The notes below the pieces were generated by a model. The model was given only the letters and a program-made list of their open reading frames with translations, was not told the origin of the DNA and made no database searches. Shown one piece after another: positions 1-8,752 of a DNA stretch of 64,000 nt. Location of the stretch: contig NZ_VSKL01000006.1 in assembly GCF_008086165.1 (NCBI RefSeq), forward strand, positions 186,001-250,000, written 5' to 3'. The stretch is from Algorimicrobium algoritergicola (GTDB lineage: Bacteria; Bacteroidota; Bacteroidia; Flavobacteriales; Flavobacteriaceae). How positions within the stretch are numbered: position 1 is the first letter of the stretch; every line of letters starts with the position of its first letter. The position numbers and the translations under genes are program-made.

Positions 1-699
1 ATTGTAAACTCCTATGATCCGAATGATAAATTGGAGTCTCACGGTCCGGAAATTAAATTGGCTGACTTTTCAAATGAAGACTATCTATACTATACTATTA
101 ACTTTCAAAATTTAGGTACTGCTGAAGCACTTGAAATTAGAGTGGAAGATGTACTAGATAATCAATTGGATCCAGCGTCTTTTAAAATGTTAAAGGCGAG
201 TCATGATTATACTGTGACACGAGTTGACAATGCTTTAACATGGCAGTTTGATGCTATAAACCTTCCAAGCGAAAGTATGGACGAACCAAATAGCCATGGT
301 TATGTGTATTTTAAAATCAAACCTTTGCCAGGTTATTCTGAAGGTGATCTGATTCCAAATACAGCCGATATTTATTTCGATTTTAATCCAGCTATTACCA
401 CCAATACGTTTGAAACCGAATTTGTAGCGAACTTGTCCGTTGGTGAATTTGCATCCGTTAATTATACTATGTATCCAAACCCAGCAAATACGGTGGTTAA
501 TTTTGAGTTTAGTAAGGGAAACATGAATACCATTCAGATACAAGTTTTTGATGTAACCGGAAATTTAGTATCCAAATCGAATCTCATATTAGAAGGTAAT
601 AAGCTTTCTCTTAATGTTGCTAATTTACCTCAAGGATTGTATTTTATTGAATTGAAGAGCAACGGATTTAAGACGATTGAAAAGCTAATTGTAAACTAA
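1..699 (+). CDS. C-terminal part of a T9SS-sorted surface/secreted protein (5'-truncated by window edge)
   Basis: The reading frame is open from base 1, so the gene starts outside the window; an internal TTG at 31 is not a credible start. The visible part begins with a SYDPNDK motif, typical of the repeat-like domain that precedes the sorting signal in many large Bacteroidota adhesin-like proteins (DUF7619-type). A beta-rich domain of about 130 residues follows. The last 75 residues form a type A T9SS sorting domain: a YPNPA motif near visible residue 147, then a beta-rich stretch ending in KLIVN. By family knowledge the protein would cross the outer membrane through the T9SS and be cleaved or anchored at the surface. 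The catalytic or adhesive part is not visible, so the function is unknown. A terminator hairpin follows at once. Confidence 0.85.
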   Translation: MVNSYDPNDKLESHGPEIKLADFSNEDYLYYTINFQNLGTAEALEIRVEDVLDNQLDPASFKMLKASHDYTVTRVDNALTWQFDAINLPSESMDEPNSHGYVYFKIKPLPGYSEGDLIPNTADIYFDFNPAITTNTFETEFVANLSVGEFASVNYTMYPNPANTVVNFEFSKGNMNTIQIQVFDVTGNLVSKSNLILEGNKLSLNVANLPQGLYFIELKSNGFKTIEKLIVN

Positions 700-719
700 T
701 TATATACGTCAAATATTAC

Positions 720-752
720 AAAAAAAGCTTCAGTTTTACTGAAGCTTTTTTT
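720..752 (+). terminator. Rho-independent terminator after the T9SS cargo gene
   Basis: AAAAAAGCTTCAGT and ACTGAAGCTTTTTT form a hairpin with a three-base loop, followed by a T run. It begins about 20 bases after the stop codon. Confidence 0.85.
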
Positions 753-809
753 GTAATGTCTACTTTTGAAATTCGACAAAGCAGTATAACCACTAAAATA
801 AACTATTTT

Positions 810-1619
810 ATGAAAAATTATATTCTTGCAATGACAATCTTGGTTGTTTTTTCGGCGTGCAAACAAAATAATGCCAAACCAGAAACGATAGAAACTTCTG
901 AAGAAACTGTAGGAGTTGTTGAAGTTGAAAAAACCAAATATCCAGAAAATCTGACTAAAGTATTCGATGCTCATGGTGGAATTGATGCTTGGAAATCGAT
1001 GAAGTCCATAGCATTTACCATGGAGAAACCAGACGGAAAAGAAGTGACAACTACCAATCTTAATTCAAGAGAAGCGCTGATTGAAAGCCCTAATGCAAAT
1101 ATCGGATTTGATGGTAGCAAAGCGTGGTTTTTAAATAAAACAGAAGGAGACTATCAAGGATATGAGCCGTTATATTACTATAATTTGATGTTCTATTTTT
1201 ATGCCATGCCTTTTGTCTTGTCTGATGATGGAATTAATTATGCCGAAGCTGAACCTTTGGTTTTTGAAGGCGTAACGTATCCAGGAATACAAATTACTTA
1301 CAATGTTGGAGTAGGGGAAACACCAGAAGACCGCTATGTGTTGTATTACAACCCAACAACATATCAAATGGAATGGTTAGGGTATACGGTTAGTTTTGTT
1401 CCAGGTATAGATAAAAAAGAATTACACTTTAGAAGGTATGATAATTGGCAAAAAGTGAATGGCTTATTATTGCCTAAAACAATTGTAGGTTATGGTTTCA
1501 AAGATGATAAACCAACAGAAGCGAAAAAAAGTACCGAGTTTATAGATGTACAAGTAACCGATAAAGAGATCGAGTCTAGCAAATTTGCAAAACCAGAAAA
1601 AGGAGAGTTTGTAAACTAG
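810..1619 (+). CDS. Lipoprotein of unknown function, DUF6503-like
   Basis: I chose the ATG at 810. The longer in-frame ATG at 756 lies before a TACTTTTG promoter element at 761-768 and would prepend 18 residues to an obvious signal peptide. From 810 the protein has MKNYIL, a hydrophobic core and a lipobox ending in FSAC, so it should be a lipid-anchored exported protein of 269 residues. The body contains a DAHGGIDAWKSMKS motif, which recalls the flavobacterial DUF6503 family, whose fold is thought to resemble LolA-type lipoprotein carriers. That assignment is from memory of the motif and uncertain. It is a single-gene unit between two strong terminators, convergent with the amidohydrolase genes. 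Confidence 0.75.
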   Translation: MKNYILAMTILVVFSACKQNNAKPETIETSEETVGVVEVEKTKYPENLTKVFDAHGGIDAWKSMKSIAFTMEKPDGKEVTTTNLNSREALIESPNANIGFDGSKAWFLNKTEGDYQGYEPLYYYNLMFYFYAMPFVLSDDGINYAEAEPLVFEGVTYPGIQITYNVGVGETPEDRYVLYYNPTTYQMEWLGYTVSFVPGIDKKELHFRRYDNWQKVNGLLLPKTIVGYGFKDDKPTEAKKSTEFIDVQVTDKEIESSKFAKPEKGEFVN

Positions 1620-1632
1620 AATTCATAAATTA

Positions 1633-1676
1633 AATAAAAAAAGCGAGCTAATTGAAATTAGCTCGCTTTTTTGTTT
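1633..1676. terminator. Bidirectional terminator between convergent genes
   Basis: AAAAAAGCGAGCTAATT and AATTAGCTCGCTTTTTT form a long hairpin with A and T runs on both sides. It serves the lipoprotein gene on the plus strand and the amidohydrolase gene pair on the minus strand. Confidence 0.88.
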
Positions 1677-1696
1677 TTGTTTAATTTTATATAAAC

Positions 1697-2992
1697 TTAT
1701 TGATTCTTGTACTTTTCGGAATAACGTCTCCAAAGTTCTGTTTGGTGACTTTCCAAGCTAATCTGACGTCCTTGAATAAACGCTTCCGTCAAAACATTGG
1801 TTCGCATATCTAATGCATCACCTTCACTAATAAAAAGTGTGGCATCTTTTCCTGCTTCCAAAGTTCCAGCAAACGCATCAATACCTAGAATTCTAGCGTT
1901 ATGAGATGTAATTAATTTTAGAGCATCTTCTTTGTCCATGCCGTATGCTGCGCAAGTTCCTGCGTAGAAAGGTAAATTACGCGTTTGGAAATTTTCAGCA
2001 TTTCCAACTTGAATACCAACCAAAATGTCAGCATCGTGTAAAAGTTTCGCTAATTTAAATGGCATATCATAGTCCTGATCATCATTGGCAGGTAATGTAT
2101 GTGGCGTATTAATTAAAACAGGCACCTTATTTTGTTTCAATAAATCCGTTACTTTATGCGCTTCTGCACCACCTACAATAACTAATTGTTCAATATTATT
2201 GTCTTTTGCAAAATGAATAGCATCCGTAATTCCTTTTTCATCATTTACATGAACAAACAGTTTTTGCTTTCCATTGTACAAGCCTTGCATCGCTTCAAAA
2301 GGTAGGTTAATTGGTTTTTTATCACCTTTTAAGTAGGCTTTACTATCGTTAATAAAAGCCGTAACCTCGTTTATTTGTTCTGCATAATCTTTGTTTGGTT
2401 TTAAACCTGCAGGTTCTCCTAACCACCAACGACCTCTAGAAAAAGCGCTTGGCCAATTAAGGTGAATAGCGTCATCTGCTTTAATAGCAGCATCTTCCCA
2501 ATTCCATGCATCCAATTGAACTATAGATGAGGTTCCAGAAATACGACCACCTTTTGGCGATACTTGTGCCATTAATACGCCATTTGGTCGCATAGATTCT
2601 ACTACTTTAGATTCCGTGTTGTAAGCAATTAAACTGCGTACATGTGGAATCATACCGCCAACTTCATCTTGATCGTCCGAAGCTCTTACGGCATCTACTT
2701 CTACTAATCCTAATGCAGAATTGGCTGCAATAAATCCGGGATATACATGTTTCCCCTTGGCATCTATAACAGTCATGCCAGACGTATTGGAATTTGTCGC
2801 ATTTACAGATGTGATTTTTCCATTTTCAAAAACAATCACAGAATTTTCGATTACCTGACCATTTCCAATGTGTGCCGTAGCACCAACAATAGCAATGGAT
2901 TTTGTTTGTTTGGATTCTGGTGTTTGTTGCGCAAAGGAAAAGCTTCCCATAAATAGCGTAATAACAAGGATGTATATATTATAATGTTTCAT
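1697..2992 (-). CDS. Exported amidohydrolase-like protein lacking the metal-binding HxH
   Basis: The start is set at the ATG at 2992 (431 residues), which gives a clean signal peptide (MKHYNIYILVITLFMGSFSF then AQQ). A longer frame reaches into the upstream gene. The order of the fold is that of composite-domain amidohydrolases: a short beta sandwich with GKHVYPGF, a TIM-barrel region, and a C-terminal ITSHNARILGI...GTLEAGKDATLF segment that completes the sandwich. After GKHVYPGF the usual DxHxH metal ligands are replaced by IAANSALG, so the classic binuclear site looks absent. It lies 19 bases downstream of the larger amidohydrolase gene, probably in one transcript, and resembles that protein's N-terminal half (shared IVGG motif). 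Role: periplasmic, possibly a non-catalytic partner; the function is not shown. Confidence 0.82.
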   Translation of the reverse strand: MKHYNIYILVITLFMGSFSFAQQTPESKQTKSIAIVGATAHIGNGQVIENSVIVFENGKITSVNATNSNTSGMTVIDAKGKHVYPGFIAANSALGLVEVDAVRASDDQDEVGGMIPHVRSLIAYNTESKVVESMRPNGVLMAQVSPKGGRISGTSSIVQLDAWNWEDAAIKADDAIHLNWPSAFSRGRWWLGEPAGLKPNKDYAEQINEVTAFINDSKAYLKGDKKPINLPFEAMQGLYNGKQKLFVHVNDEKGITDAIHFAKDNNIEQLVIVGGAEAHKVTDLLKQNKVPVLINTPHTLPANDDQDYDMPFKLAKLLHDADILVGIQVGNAENFQTRNLPFYAGTCAAYGMDKEDALKLITSHNARILGIDAFAGTLEAGKDATLFISEGDALDMRTNVLTEAFIQGRQISLESHQTELWRRYSEKYKNQ

Positions 2993-3011
2993 CTTATTTT
3001 CTTTTAGAATA

Positions 3012-5987
3012 TTAAATCGTGTCACAATGGAAATGTTCATCTACTTTCTTAACAACGGGCTTGGTTTTTAAACCTTTATTTTTGGCTTGTAACATCATAG
3101 TTGTTAATTCGTTTTTCTCTTGTTTTATGCTTTCGCGGATTTGCTTATCACGATCAATATCAAAATAAACTTTTCCTTCAATCAATGTTTTTTCAGCTTT
3201 TGCGTAAATGGACATCGGATGATCACTCCATAAAACCATATCAGCATCTTTTCCAATTTTTACACTACCAACACGATTATCAATATGTAATAATTTGGCA
3301 GGATTTAATGTTACCATTTTCCAAGCCTCTTCTTCGCTAACGCCGCCATATTTTACCGTTTTGGCCGCTTCTTGATTTAATCTACGAGACATTTCGGCAT
3401 CATCACTATTAATAGCCGTTACAATACCCTGGTTATGAAGAATAGCGGCATTGTATGGAATGGCATCATTCACTTCATACTTATAAGCCCACCAATCACT
3501 AAATGTGGAGGCACCAACACCATGCTCTTTCATTTTATCAGCTACTTTATAACCTTCTAAAATGTGTGTAAATGTATTGATGTTAAAATTGAAACGTTCT
3601 GCAACTTCCATCAGCATATTAATTTCACTTTGAACGTAGGAATGACAACTAATAAAGCGGTCCTTATTTAAAATTTCAACAAGCGTTTCCATTTCTAAAT
3701 CCTTACGATACGGTTTACCACTTTTCTTTAAAGCTTCGTATTCTTTTGCTCTGGTGAAATAATCGGTATATACTTGTTCCACACCCATTCTGGTTTGCGG
3801 AAAACGGGAACGCGAATAATCGCCCCAATTAGATTGTTTTACGTTTTCACCTAACGCAAACTTGATAAATTTAGGACTATCAGGGAAGATTAAATTTTGA
3901 GCTGATTCTCCCCATTTTAATTTAATAATTGCAGAGCGACCACCAATAGGATTTGCCGAACCATGCAGAATTTGGATGGTTGTAACACCACCAGCTAAAT
4001 TTCGATAGATATTAATGTCATCGGAATCGACAACATCTTCAATAGTAACTTCTGCCGTAGAGTTTTGTCCTGCTTCGTTAACAGCTGCTGTTGCAATATG
4101 CGAATGTTCATCAATAACACCAGAGGTAATGTGTTTTCCTGTGGCATCAATAACCAGAGCATTTCCTGCGCTTAAATTGTTGCCAATTTTAGCAATCTTG
4201 CCGTCTTTAACAAGGACATCGGTGTTCTTTAAAATACCAGCTTCTTCATTGGTCCAAACCGTAGCATTTTGAAATAAAATGGTTTGCTGTTTTGGTCTTT
4301 CAGTAAAACCATAGGCTTCATTAGGATAAGTAACGGGAAATATCTTAATATCAGATTTAGAATCTTTTTCGTCCTTATCTTCGGAATCATCTGATTTTTC
4401 AGCGTCTTTAGACTCCAGTTTTTTAGCATAAAAAGTTGTTTCATTCCCGTTTGGTAAAATAGCAGAACCATTTAAATTAGATGTGTTAGCTATTTTTGCA
4501 GAGAGTCTTATAAAATCTTGTTTGGTAGTATCTATACTTGAAAAGGTTAGTGACATCCAATCATCAGTCATAGCTATTTTAGAACCCAAGGTTTGGGAGT
4601 CCGTTTTCACAGAAGCTTTTAACTTCGAAATTTCACCAGAAATTTTTAAATCGTAAGTTGTTCCGGCAACTTGCAATTCATAATCTCCACGAATATCTTT
4701 TGTATTCATAGGTACAATCTCATGTCTGTTACCTAAAACCCAGTTTTCATAAAGTGTTGTTTTGGTATCGAAAATAGTTCCAGAAGTAATTAAGAAATTC
4801 GCATAAGACCCATTTTTAAGCGTTCCTATTTCACTGCTTTTTCCTATTATTTTTGCAGGAACGGTTGTTAACGCTGCTAATGCTGCCGTTTCATCCAAAC
4901 CGTATTCAATAGCTTTTTGCAGGTTCGGCATAAATTCAGACGATTTTTTTAAGTCGTGCATGGTGAGGGCAAATGGCACACCGTTTTTATATAAAACAGC
5001 AGGATTGCTTGGTTTCTGGTTCCACTCACGCATATCAGACAAACTAGCTGTGTTTGCCATAATTGGATCTTCCATATCAAATGCATCTGGAAAATTGATA
5101 GGAATAATAAATGCGGCATTCGTTGCTTTAATTTCTTGAATTAACTCATACTCATCACCACCACCAACAATAACATATTGGGTTTTAACATCGTCTCCAA
5201 CTTTGTCCATACGCAAGTCGTTCATTTTACTTCCTGCATCAATTATTTGAACTAAATCTTTATTATTATTGAACGCTTCTAACGATCTGTCTTTTGTTTC
5301 CGACAAGCCTTTGGCATACCAATCGGCATCATAATTTACCTGTCTAATCAACGCCATTGCGCCCATTAAAGAAGTTGGATATGCTTGTCTAGACGTAACA
5401 CTTTTACTAGTTGACAAATACTGTGCAGAACGATCTGACAAAATGCGAGAGGCATCCGTTCCACTTGGGGATAAAGCAATTAAACTACCAGTTCCACGAA
5501 TAATACCATCAGGAATATGGGTATTCACCGTTCCAAAACCAGCTTCGCGTAATTCGGTTGCCGCTTTAGCATCAAAAGCATAAGCCTCAATAGCGTTTTG
5601 TTCTGGTTTAATATGGTCGTTCCAATAATAACCTTCTCTAGACGCATCATATTGTGGGCTATTAGAGTTTTCTGCACGTGCTGGTTTTTTGGTTCCAAAA
5701 GATGAGTATATATCCACAAATGAGGGATAAATATGTTTGCCTTCCAAATTGATTACTGTTGTGTTTTCTGGAATTTGAACTTGCTTTCCACTTGAAATAA
5801 CTTTGCCATCTTTAATTAATAGTGTGGCATTTTCAAGCGTTTCAGTTGGAGAAATGTGAATGGTTGCATTGGTGAAAGCATGATAACTATGACTTTCAGT
5901 TTTTACACCATCATTTTTTGGAAAATAGTTTTGTGAAAACAGCGATATGCTGAACACAAAACACAAAAGCGTAAGGAGTTGTTTCAT
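3012..5987 (-). CDS. Exported two-module amidohydrolase (inactive-looking N half, catalytic-looking C half)
   Basis: This 991-residue protein has a signal peptide (MKQLLTLLCFVFSISLFS). Residues 25-430 form one amidohydrolase-like module: GKHIYPSF is followed by VDIYSSFG where HxH is expected, and LTTVPAKIIGKSSEIGTLKNG closes it. About 100 residues of linker follow, with an acidic/lysine-rich stretch (KDAEKSDDSEDKDEKD). Residues 565-970 form a second module with H628 and H630 in DEHSH, later histidines in CHSY and FTHILEGYK, and an aspartate in AINSDD, which is the expected imidazolonepropionase/amidohydrolase ligand set. The C half is therefore likely a metal-dependent hydrolase acting on a C-N bond in the periplasm; the substrate is unknown. 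The homologous 431-residue protein follows 19 bases later. Confidence 0.88.
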   Translation of the reverse strand: MKQLLTLLCFVFSISLFSQNYFPKNDGVKTESHSYHAFTNATIHISPTETLENATLLIKDGKVISSGKQVQIPENTTVINLEGKHIYPSFVDIYSSFGTKKPARAENSNSPQYDASREGYYWNDHIKPEQNAIEAYAFDAKAATELREAGFGTVNTHIPDGIIRGTGSLIALSPSGTDASRILSDRSAQYLSTSKSVTSRQAYPTSLMGAMALIRQVNYDADWYAKGLSETKDRSLEAFNNNKDLVQIIDAGSKMNDLRMDKVGDDVKTQYVIVGGGDEYELIQEIKATNAAFIIPINFPDAFDMEDPIMANTASLSDMREWNQKPSNPAVLYKNGVPFALTMHDLKKSSEFMPNLQKAIEYGLDETAALAALTTVPAKIIGKSSEIGTLKNGSYANFLITSGTIFDTKTTLYENWVLGNRHEIVPMNTKDIRGDYELQVAGTTYDLKISGEISKLKASVKTDSQTLGSKIAMTDDWMSLTFSSIDTTKQDFIRLSAKIANTSNLNGSAILPNGNETTFYAKKLESKDAEKSDDSEDKDEKDSKSDIKIFPVTYPNEAYGFTERPKQQTILFQNATVWTNEEAGILKNTDVLVKDGKIAKIGNNLSAGNALVIDATGKHITSGVIDEHSHIATAAVNEAGQNSTAEVTIEDVVDSDDINIYRNLAGGVTTIQILHGSANPIGGRSAIIKLKWGESAQNLIFPDSPKFIKFALGENVKQSNWGDYSRSRFPQTRMGVEQVYTDYFTRAKEYEALKKSGKPYRKDLEMETLVEILNKDRFISCHSYVQSEINMLMEVAERFNFNINTFTHILEGYKVADKMKEHGVGASTFSDWWAYKYEVNDAIPYNAAILHNQGIVTAINSDDAEMSRRLNQEAAKTVKYGGVSEEEAWKMVTLNPAKLLHIDNRVGSVKIGKDADMVLWSDHPMSIYAKAEKTLIEGKVYFDIDRDKQIRESIKQEKNELTTMMLQAKNKGLKTKPVVKKVDEHFHCDTI

Positions 5988-6075
5988 GGGTTTAGGTTGG
6001 TTTGAAATTTAAAAACTTAAATATAAGTAATAAGAAATGGGTGCTAAATGAATTAGATATTTTTTAACATTTTGT

Positions 6076-7137
6076 TTAGTTTTCCAAAAAATAGTTCACA
6101 TAAAGCGCAACTACGTAGCTATAACTTTCCATGCCGCCTTGTTGGTTATTGGCTTTTAAAAAGGAATTGTAAGTTTCTTTAAAAACGGGTTCTGTGATGT
6201 TTTGATAACGCCTCCAAAAATCTTGAACTTCCTGATAGTTTTTCAGAATACCAATATTGATGGTTAATAATAATTCTTGATATTTTTCGGGATTACGTCT
6301 AAAAACTTCCATTAAACAATGGCGTAAAGCGAAGGTTGTTCCACTGTATTTGAAATGTTGGTCTGTATGTGACATAGCAGCCAAGCTACCAATAAAATTG
6401 GCTTCATTCTCTGCGGCATAACCTAACTGATGTGCAATTTCATGGGAAACCGTTGTTGGGAATTTATATATGGGAATGAGTTCGTCTACTTGAGCTTCAT
6501 TGGTTAAAGGATTTAAATAGCCACTAAATCCCATATACGTTAGCGGCACACTAAACAACGACATTTTAATACTCTTTGGGTGGTATTCCAAATGTGGATA
6601 CTGCTTTTGTAATTGCACGTAACCCAAAGGCGCCATGCTTAAAATGTCTTTTTTGGAGTAGGGTAAATCTACTATTACCGTATCATGAGTTGCGACTTTT
6701 AAATGAAGGGCATTCGATTTATTAATCAATTTTTCGGTAACTGTAATGAGTTCTTCGGTTGAATAATCGGCTTTCAGGTTCAGGTTTTTATGAAGCGGTA
6801 ATCGGTAATAATTAAAAGCCCAAAACAGATGAAAAGCGAAATAGATTAAAGAGATGGTTGCGAAAATATCAATAATCCAGTTTTTAAAATCTTTAAAAAT
6901 CCGTTTTCTAGTTATAACCAACCAACGGATTATGAAAATGATGGCCGCTGCATAAAAAACATCGCCAAAAGAAAATGGCATCCAACCAAAAACATAACGG
7001 GATAAGGCAGAAATCCATTGGTAAAGGCAATTACTGTAATACGTTTCCACAAATTCTGGAAATTGTGCTAAAATATTAATGAGGATAATCTGTGGAATAA
7101 GCGCGAGCGCTATTAAAAGCTTTGGGTTTTTCTGCAT
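6076..7137 (-). CDS. DUF3810-family membrane protein with HEIAH metalloprotease motif
   Basis: The protein has 353 residues. The N-terminal 130 residues carry three hydrophobic segments (near residues 8-26, 58-75 and 88-110). A soluble domain follows. Around residue 235 is SHEIAHQLGYAAENEANF, an HExxH zinc motif with a downstream glutamate in the position used by gluzincin-like peptidases. The layout matches the Bacteroidota DUF3810 family, whose activity is, as far as I know, not established. It is a single gene, divergent from pepD and separated from it by 73 bases that hold the pepD promoter. Membrane location is well supported; protease activity is inferred from the motif only. Confidence 0.85.
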   Translation of the reverse strand: MQKNPKLLIALALIPQIILINILAQFPEFVETYYSNCLYQWISALSRYVFGWMPFSFGDVFYAAAIIFIIRWLVITRKRIFKDFKNWIIDIFATISLIYFAFHLFWAFNYYRLPLHKNLNLKADYSTEELITVTEKLINKSNALHLKVATHDTVIVDLPYSKKDILSMAPLGYVQLQKQYPHLEYHPKSIKMSLFSVPLTYMGFSGYLNPLTNEAQVDELIPIYKFPTTVSHEIAHQLGYAAENEANFIGSLAAMSHTDQHFKYSGTTFALRHCLMEVFRRNPEKYQELLLTINIGILKNYQEVQDFWRRYQNITEPVFKETYNSFLKANNQQGGMESYSYVVALYVNYFLEN

Positions 7138-7154
7138 ATTTCAAAAATAAGGAA

Positions 7155-7189
7155 TTGTTTTATTACTCTATACATTATAATTACCTTTG
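7155..7189 (+). promoter_or_regulatory. Bacteroidota-type promoter for pepD
   Basis: TTG at 7155-7157 and TACCTTTG at 7182-7189 fit the Bacteroidota consensus (TTG then TAnnTTTG), with a 24-base spacer, one longer than usual. The pepD start codon is 22 bases beyond the -7 element. Confidence 0.5.
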
Positions 7190-7210
7190 TAAAACTTAAA
7201 AAATACAGAT

Positions 7211-8674
7211 ATGAACGAAGCAATACGAGAACTAGAACCAAAAGCCTTATGGAATAAATTTGCCGATTTAAATGCGGTACCGCGACCTTCAAAAAAAGAA
7301 GAACGGGTTATTGCATTTATGAAGGATTTCGGACAAAAATTAGGTCTTGAAACTATAGAGGATAACGTTGGAAATGTTATTATAAAAAAACCAGCCACAA
7401 AAGGCATGGAAGATAGAACAGCTATTGTCATGCAGTCGCATTTAGACATGGTGCATCAAAAAAATAATGATACAGATTTCGATTTCGATATACAAGGAAT
7501 TGAGATGTATATTGATGGCGATTGGGTTCGTGCTAAAGGCACAACGTTAGGAGCCGATAACGGGTTAGGTGTTGCTACTATTATGGCTATTTTAGAAAGC
7601 ACCGATATTGAGCATCCGGCTATTGAAGCCTTATTTACAATTGATGAGGAAACGGGAATGACAGGTGCTATGGGACTTGAAGGCGGTTTACTTCAAGGCG
7701 AAATTCTATTAAATTTAGACACTGAAGAAGATGATGAAATTGGTGTAGGTTGTGCAGGCGGTGTTGATGTAACAGCTAGAAGAACGTACAAAGAAGAAGA
7801 AACACCAGAATTTAAAACCGGTTATGCTATTACTGTAAAAGGTTTGCAAGGCGGTCATTCAGGTATGCAAATTCACGAAGGTTTAGGAAACGCTAATAAA
7901 ATTATGAACCGTTTATTGTTTGATGGTTTTGAGAATTTTGGCTTACGTATTTCTGAAATTAATGGCGGTAGCTTACGTAATGCTATTCCACGTGAAAGTC
8001 ATGCTATTGTTGCCATCGATTCCATTCATGAAGATGCTTTTGTTGCCGAAATGGCAGACTATGCACAGGTTATTCAAACCGAGCTAAAAACGATGGAACC
8101 CGATTTAAAAATTGAAGTTTCCAAAGTAGAAACGCCTGAAAAAATTATGGATTTAGGTGTTCAAGAAGGTGTTACGCGTGCATTGTATGCGGCCGTAAAC
8201 GGTGTGTATAGAATGAGTGCAGATATTAAGGACTTGGTTGAAACCTCAAATAATATTGCCCGTGTTGTTATGAAAGATGGTAATATAGAAATAGCCTGTT
8301 TAACACGCTCTTCAGTTGAAAGTGCTAAATGGGATTTAGCCAATAGTTTACGAGCGTCTTTTGAATTGACAGGTTGTGAAGTAGAATTTGCAGGTGAATA
8401 TCCAGGTTGGACACCGAATATGGATTCTAAAATATTAAAAGTTTTAGAAAAGCTTTATATAGATATGAATGATGATAAGCCACACGTTGCTGCATGTCAC
8501 GCAGGATTGGAATGTGGTATTTTAGGTCAGAATTATCCAGAGATGGATATGATTAGTTTTGGACCTAATATTAAAGGAGCGCATAGTCCAGATGAACGTG
8601 CTCAAATTTCATCAGCACAAAAATACTGGAAATTTGTTTTAGAGATTTTAAAGAATATTCCGAAGAAGCAATAA
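7211..8674 (+). CDS. pepD: Aminoacyl-histidine dipeptidase (M20 family peptidase, PepD/carnosinase type)
   Basis: The 487-residue length is typical for cytosolic PepD dipeptidases, which hydrolyse Xaa-His and other dipeptides with two zinc ions. Visible features in order: VMQSHLDMVHQ near residue 77 (first metal histidine and aspartate), GTTLGADNGLGVA (bridging aspartate), FTIDEETGMTGA (catalytic glutamate followed by a metal-ligand glutamate), NLDTEEDDEIGVGCAGG, the GGHSGMQIH segment of the lid domain, and HAGLECGIL plus SFGPNIKGAHSPDE, which supply the final ligand residues. No signal peptide is present, so it is intracellular. It is a single-gene unit with its own promoter and a strong terminator. 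Confidence 0.95.
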   Translation: MNEAIRELEPKALWNKFADLNAVPRPSKKEERVIAFMKDFGQKLGLETIEDNVGNVIIKKPATKGMEDRTAIVMQSHLDMVHQKNNDTDFDFDIQGIEMYIDGDWVRAKGTTLGADNGLGVATIMAILESTDIEHPAIEALFTIDEETGMTGAMGLEGGLLQGEILLNLDTEEDDEIGVGCAGGVDVTARRTYKEEETPEFKTGYAITVKGLQGGHSGMQIHEGLGNANKIMNRLLFDGFENFGLRISEINGGSLRNAIPRESHAIVAIDSIHEDAFVAEMADYAQVIQTELKTMEPDLKIEVSKVETPEKIMDLGVQEGVTRALYAAVNGVYRMSADIKDLVETSNNIARVVMKDGNIEIACLTRSSVESAKWDLANSLRASFELTGCEVEFAGEYPGWTPNMDSKILKVLEKLYIDMNDDKPHVAACHAGLECGILGQNYPEMDMISFGPNIKGAHSPDERAQISSAQKYWKFVLEILKNIPKKQ

Positions 8675-8697
8675 AATAAATCAAGTAATTAATACCA

Positions 8698-8739
8698 TAA
8701 AAAAGCCGCGTTTCTAAATTAGAAACGCGGCTTTTTTTA
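8698..8739. terminator. Bidirectional terminator between pepD and the PPIase gene
   Basis: AAAGCCGCGTTTCTAA and TTAGAAACGCGGCTTT form a long GC-rich hairpin flanked by A and T runs. The genes on either side converge. Confidence 0.9.
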
Positions 8740-8752
8740 TAGGGTGTTTGGA

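Noticed and set aside
235-543. Long antisense frames inside the T9SS cargo and other genes (for example 235-543, 3101-3340, 4015-4272, 13340-13555 and 37006-37200)
   Set aside because: They lie within well-supported genes on the other strand or frame, have unlikely composition and start at non-conserved places; they are coding shadows.
756-809. Longer start for the lipoprotein gene at 756
   Set aside because: It would place a promoter-like TACTTTTG inside the coding region and prepend 18 residues to a complete lipoprotein signal; 810 is preferred.
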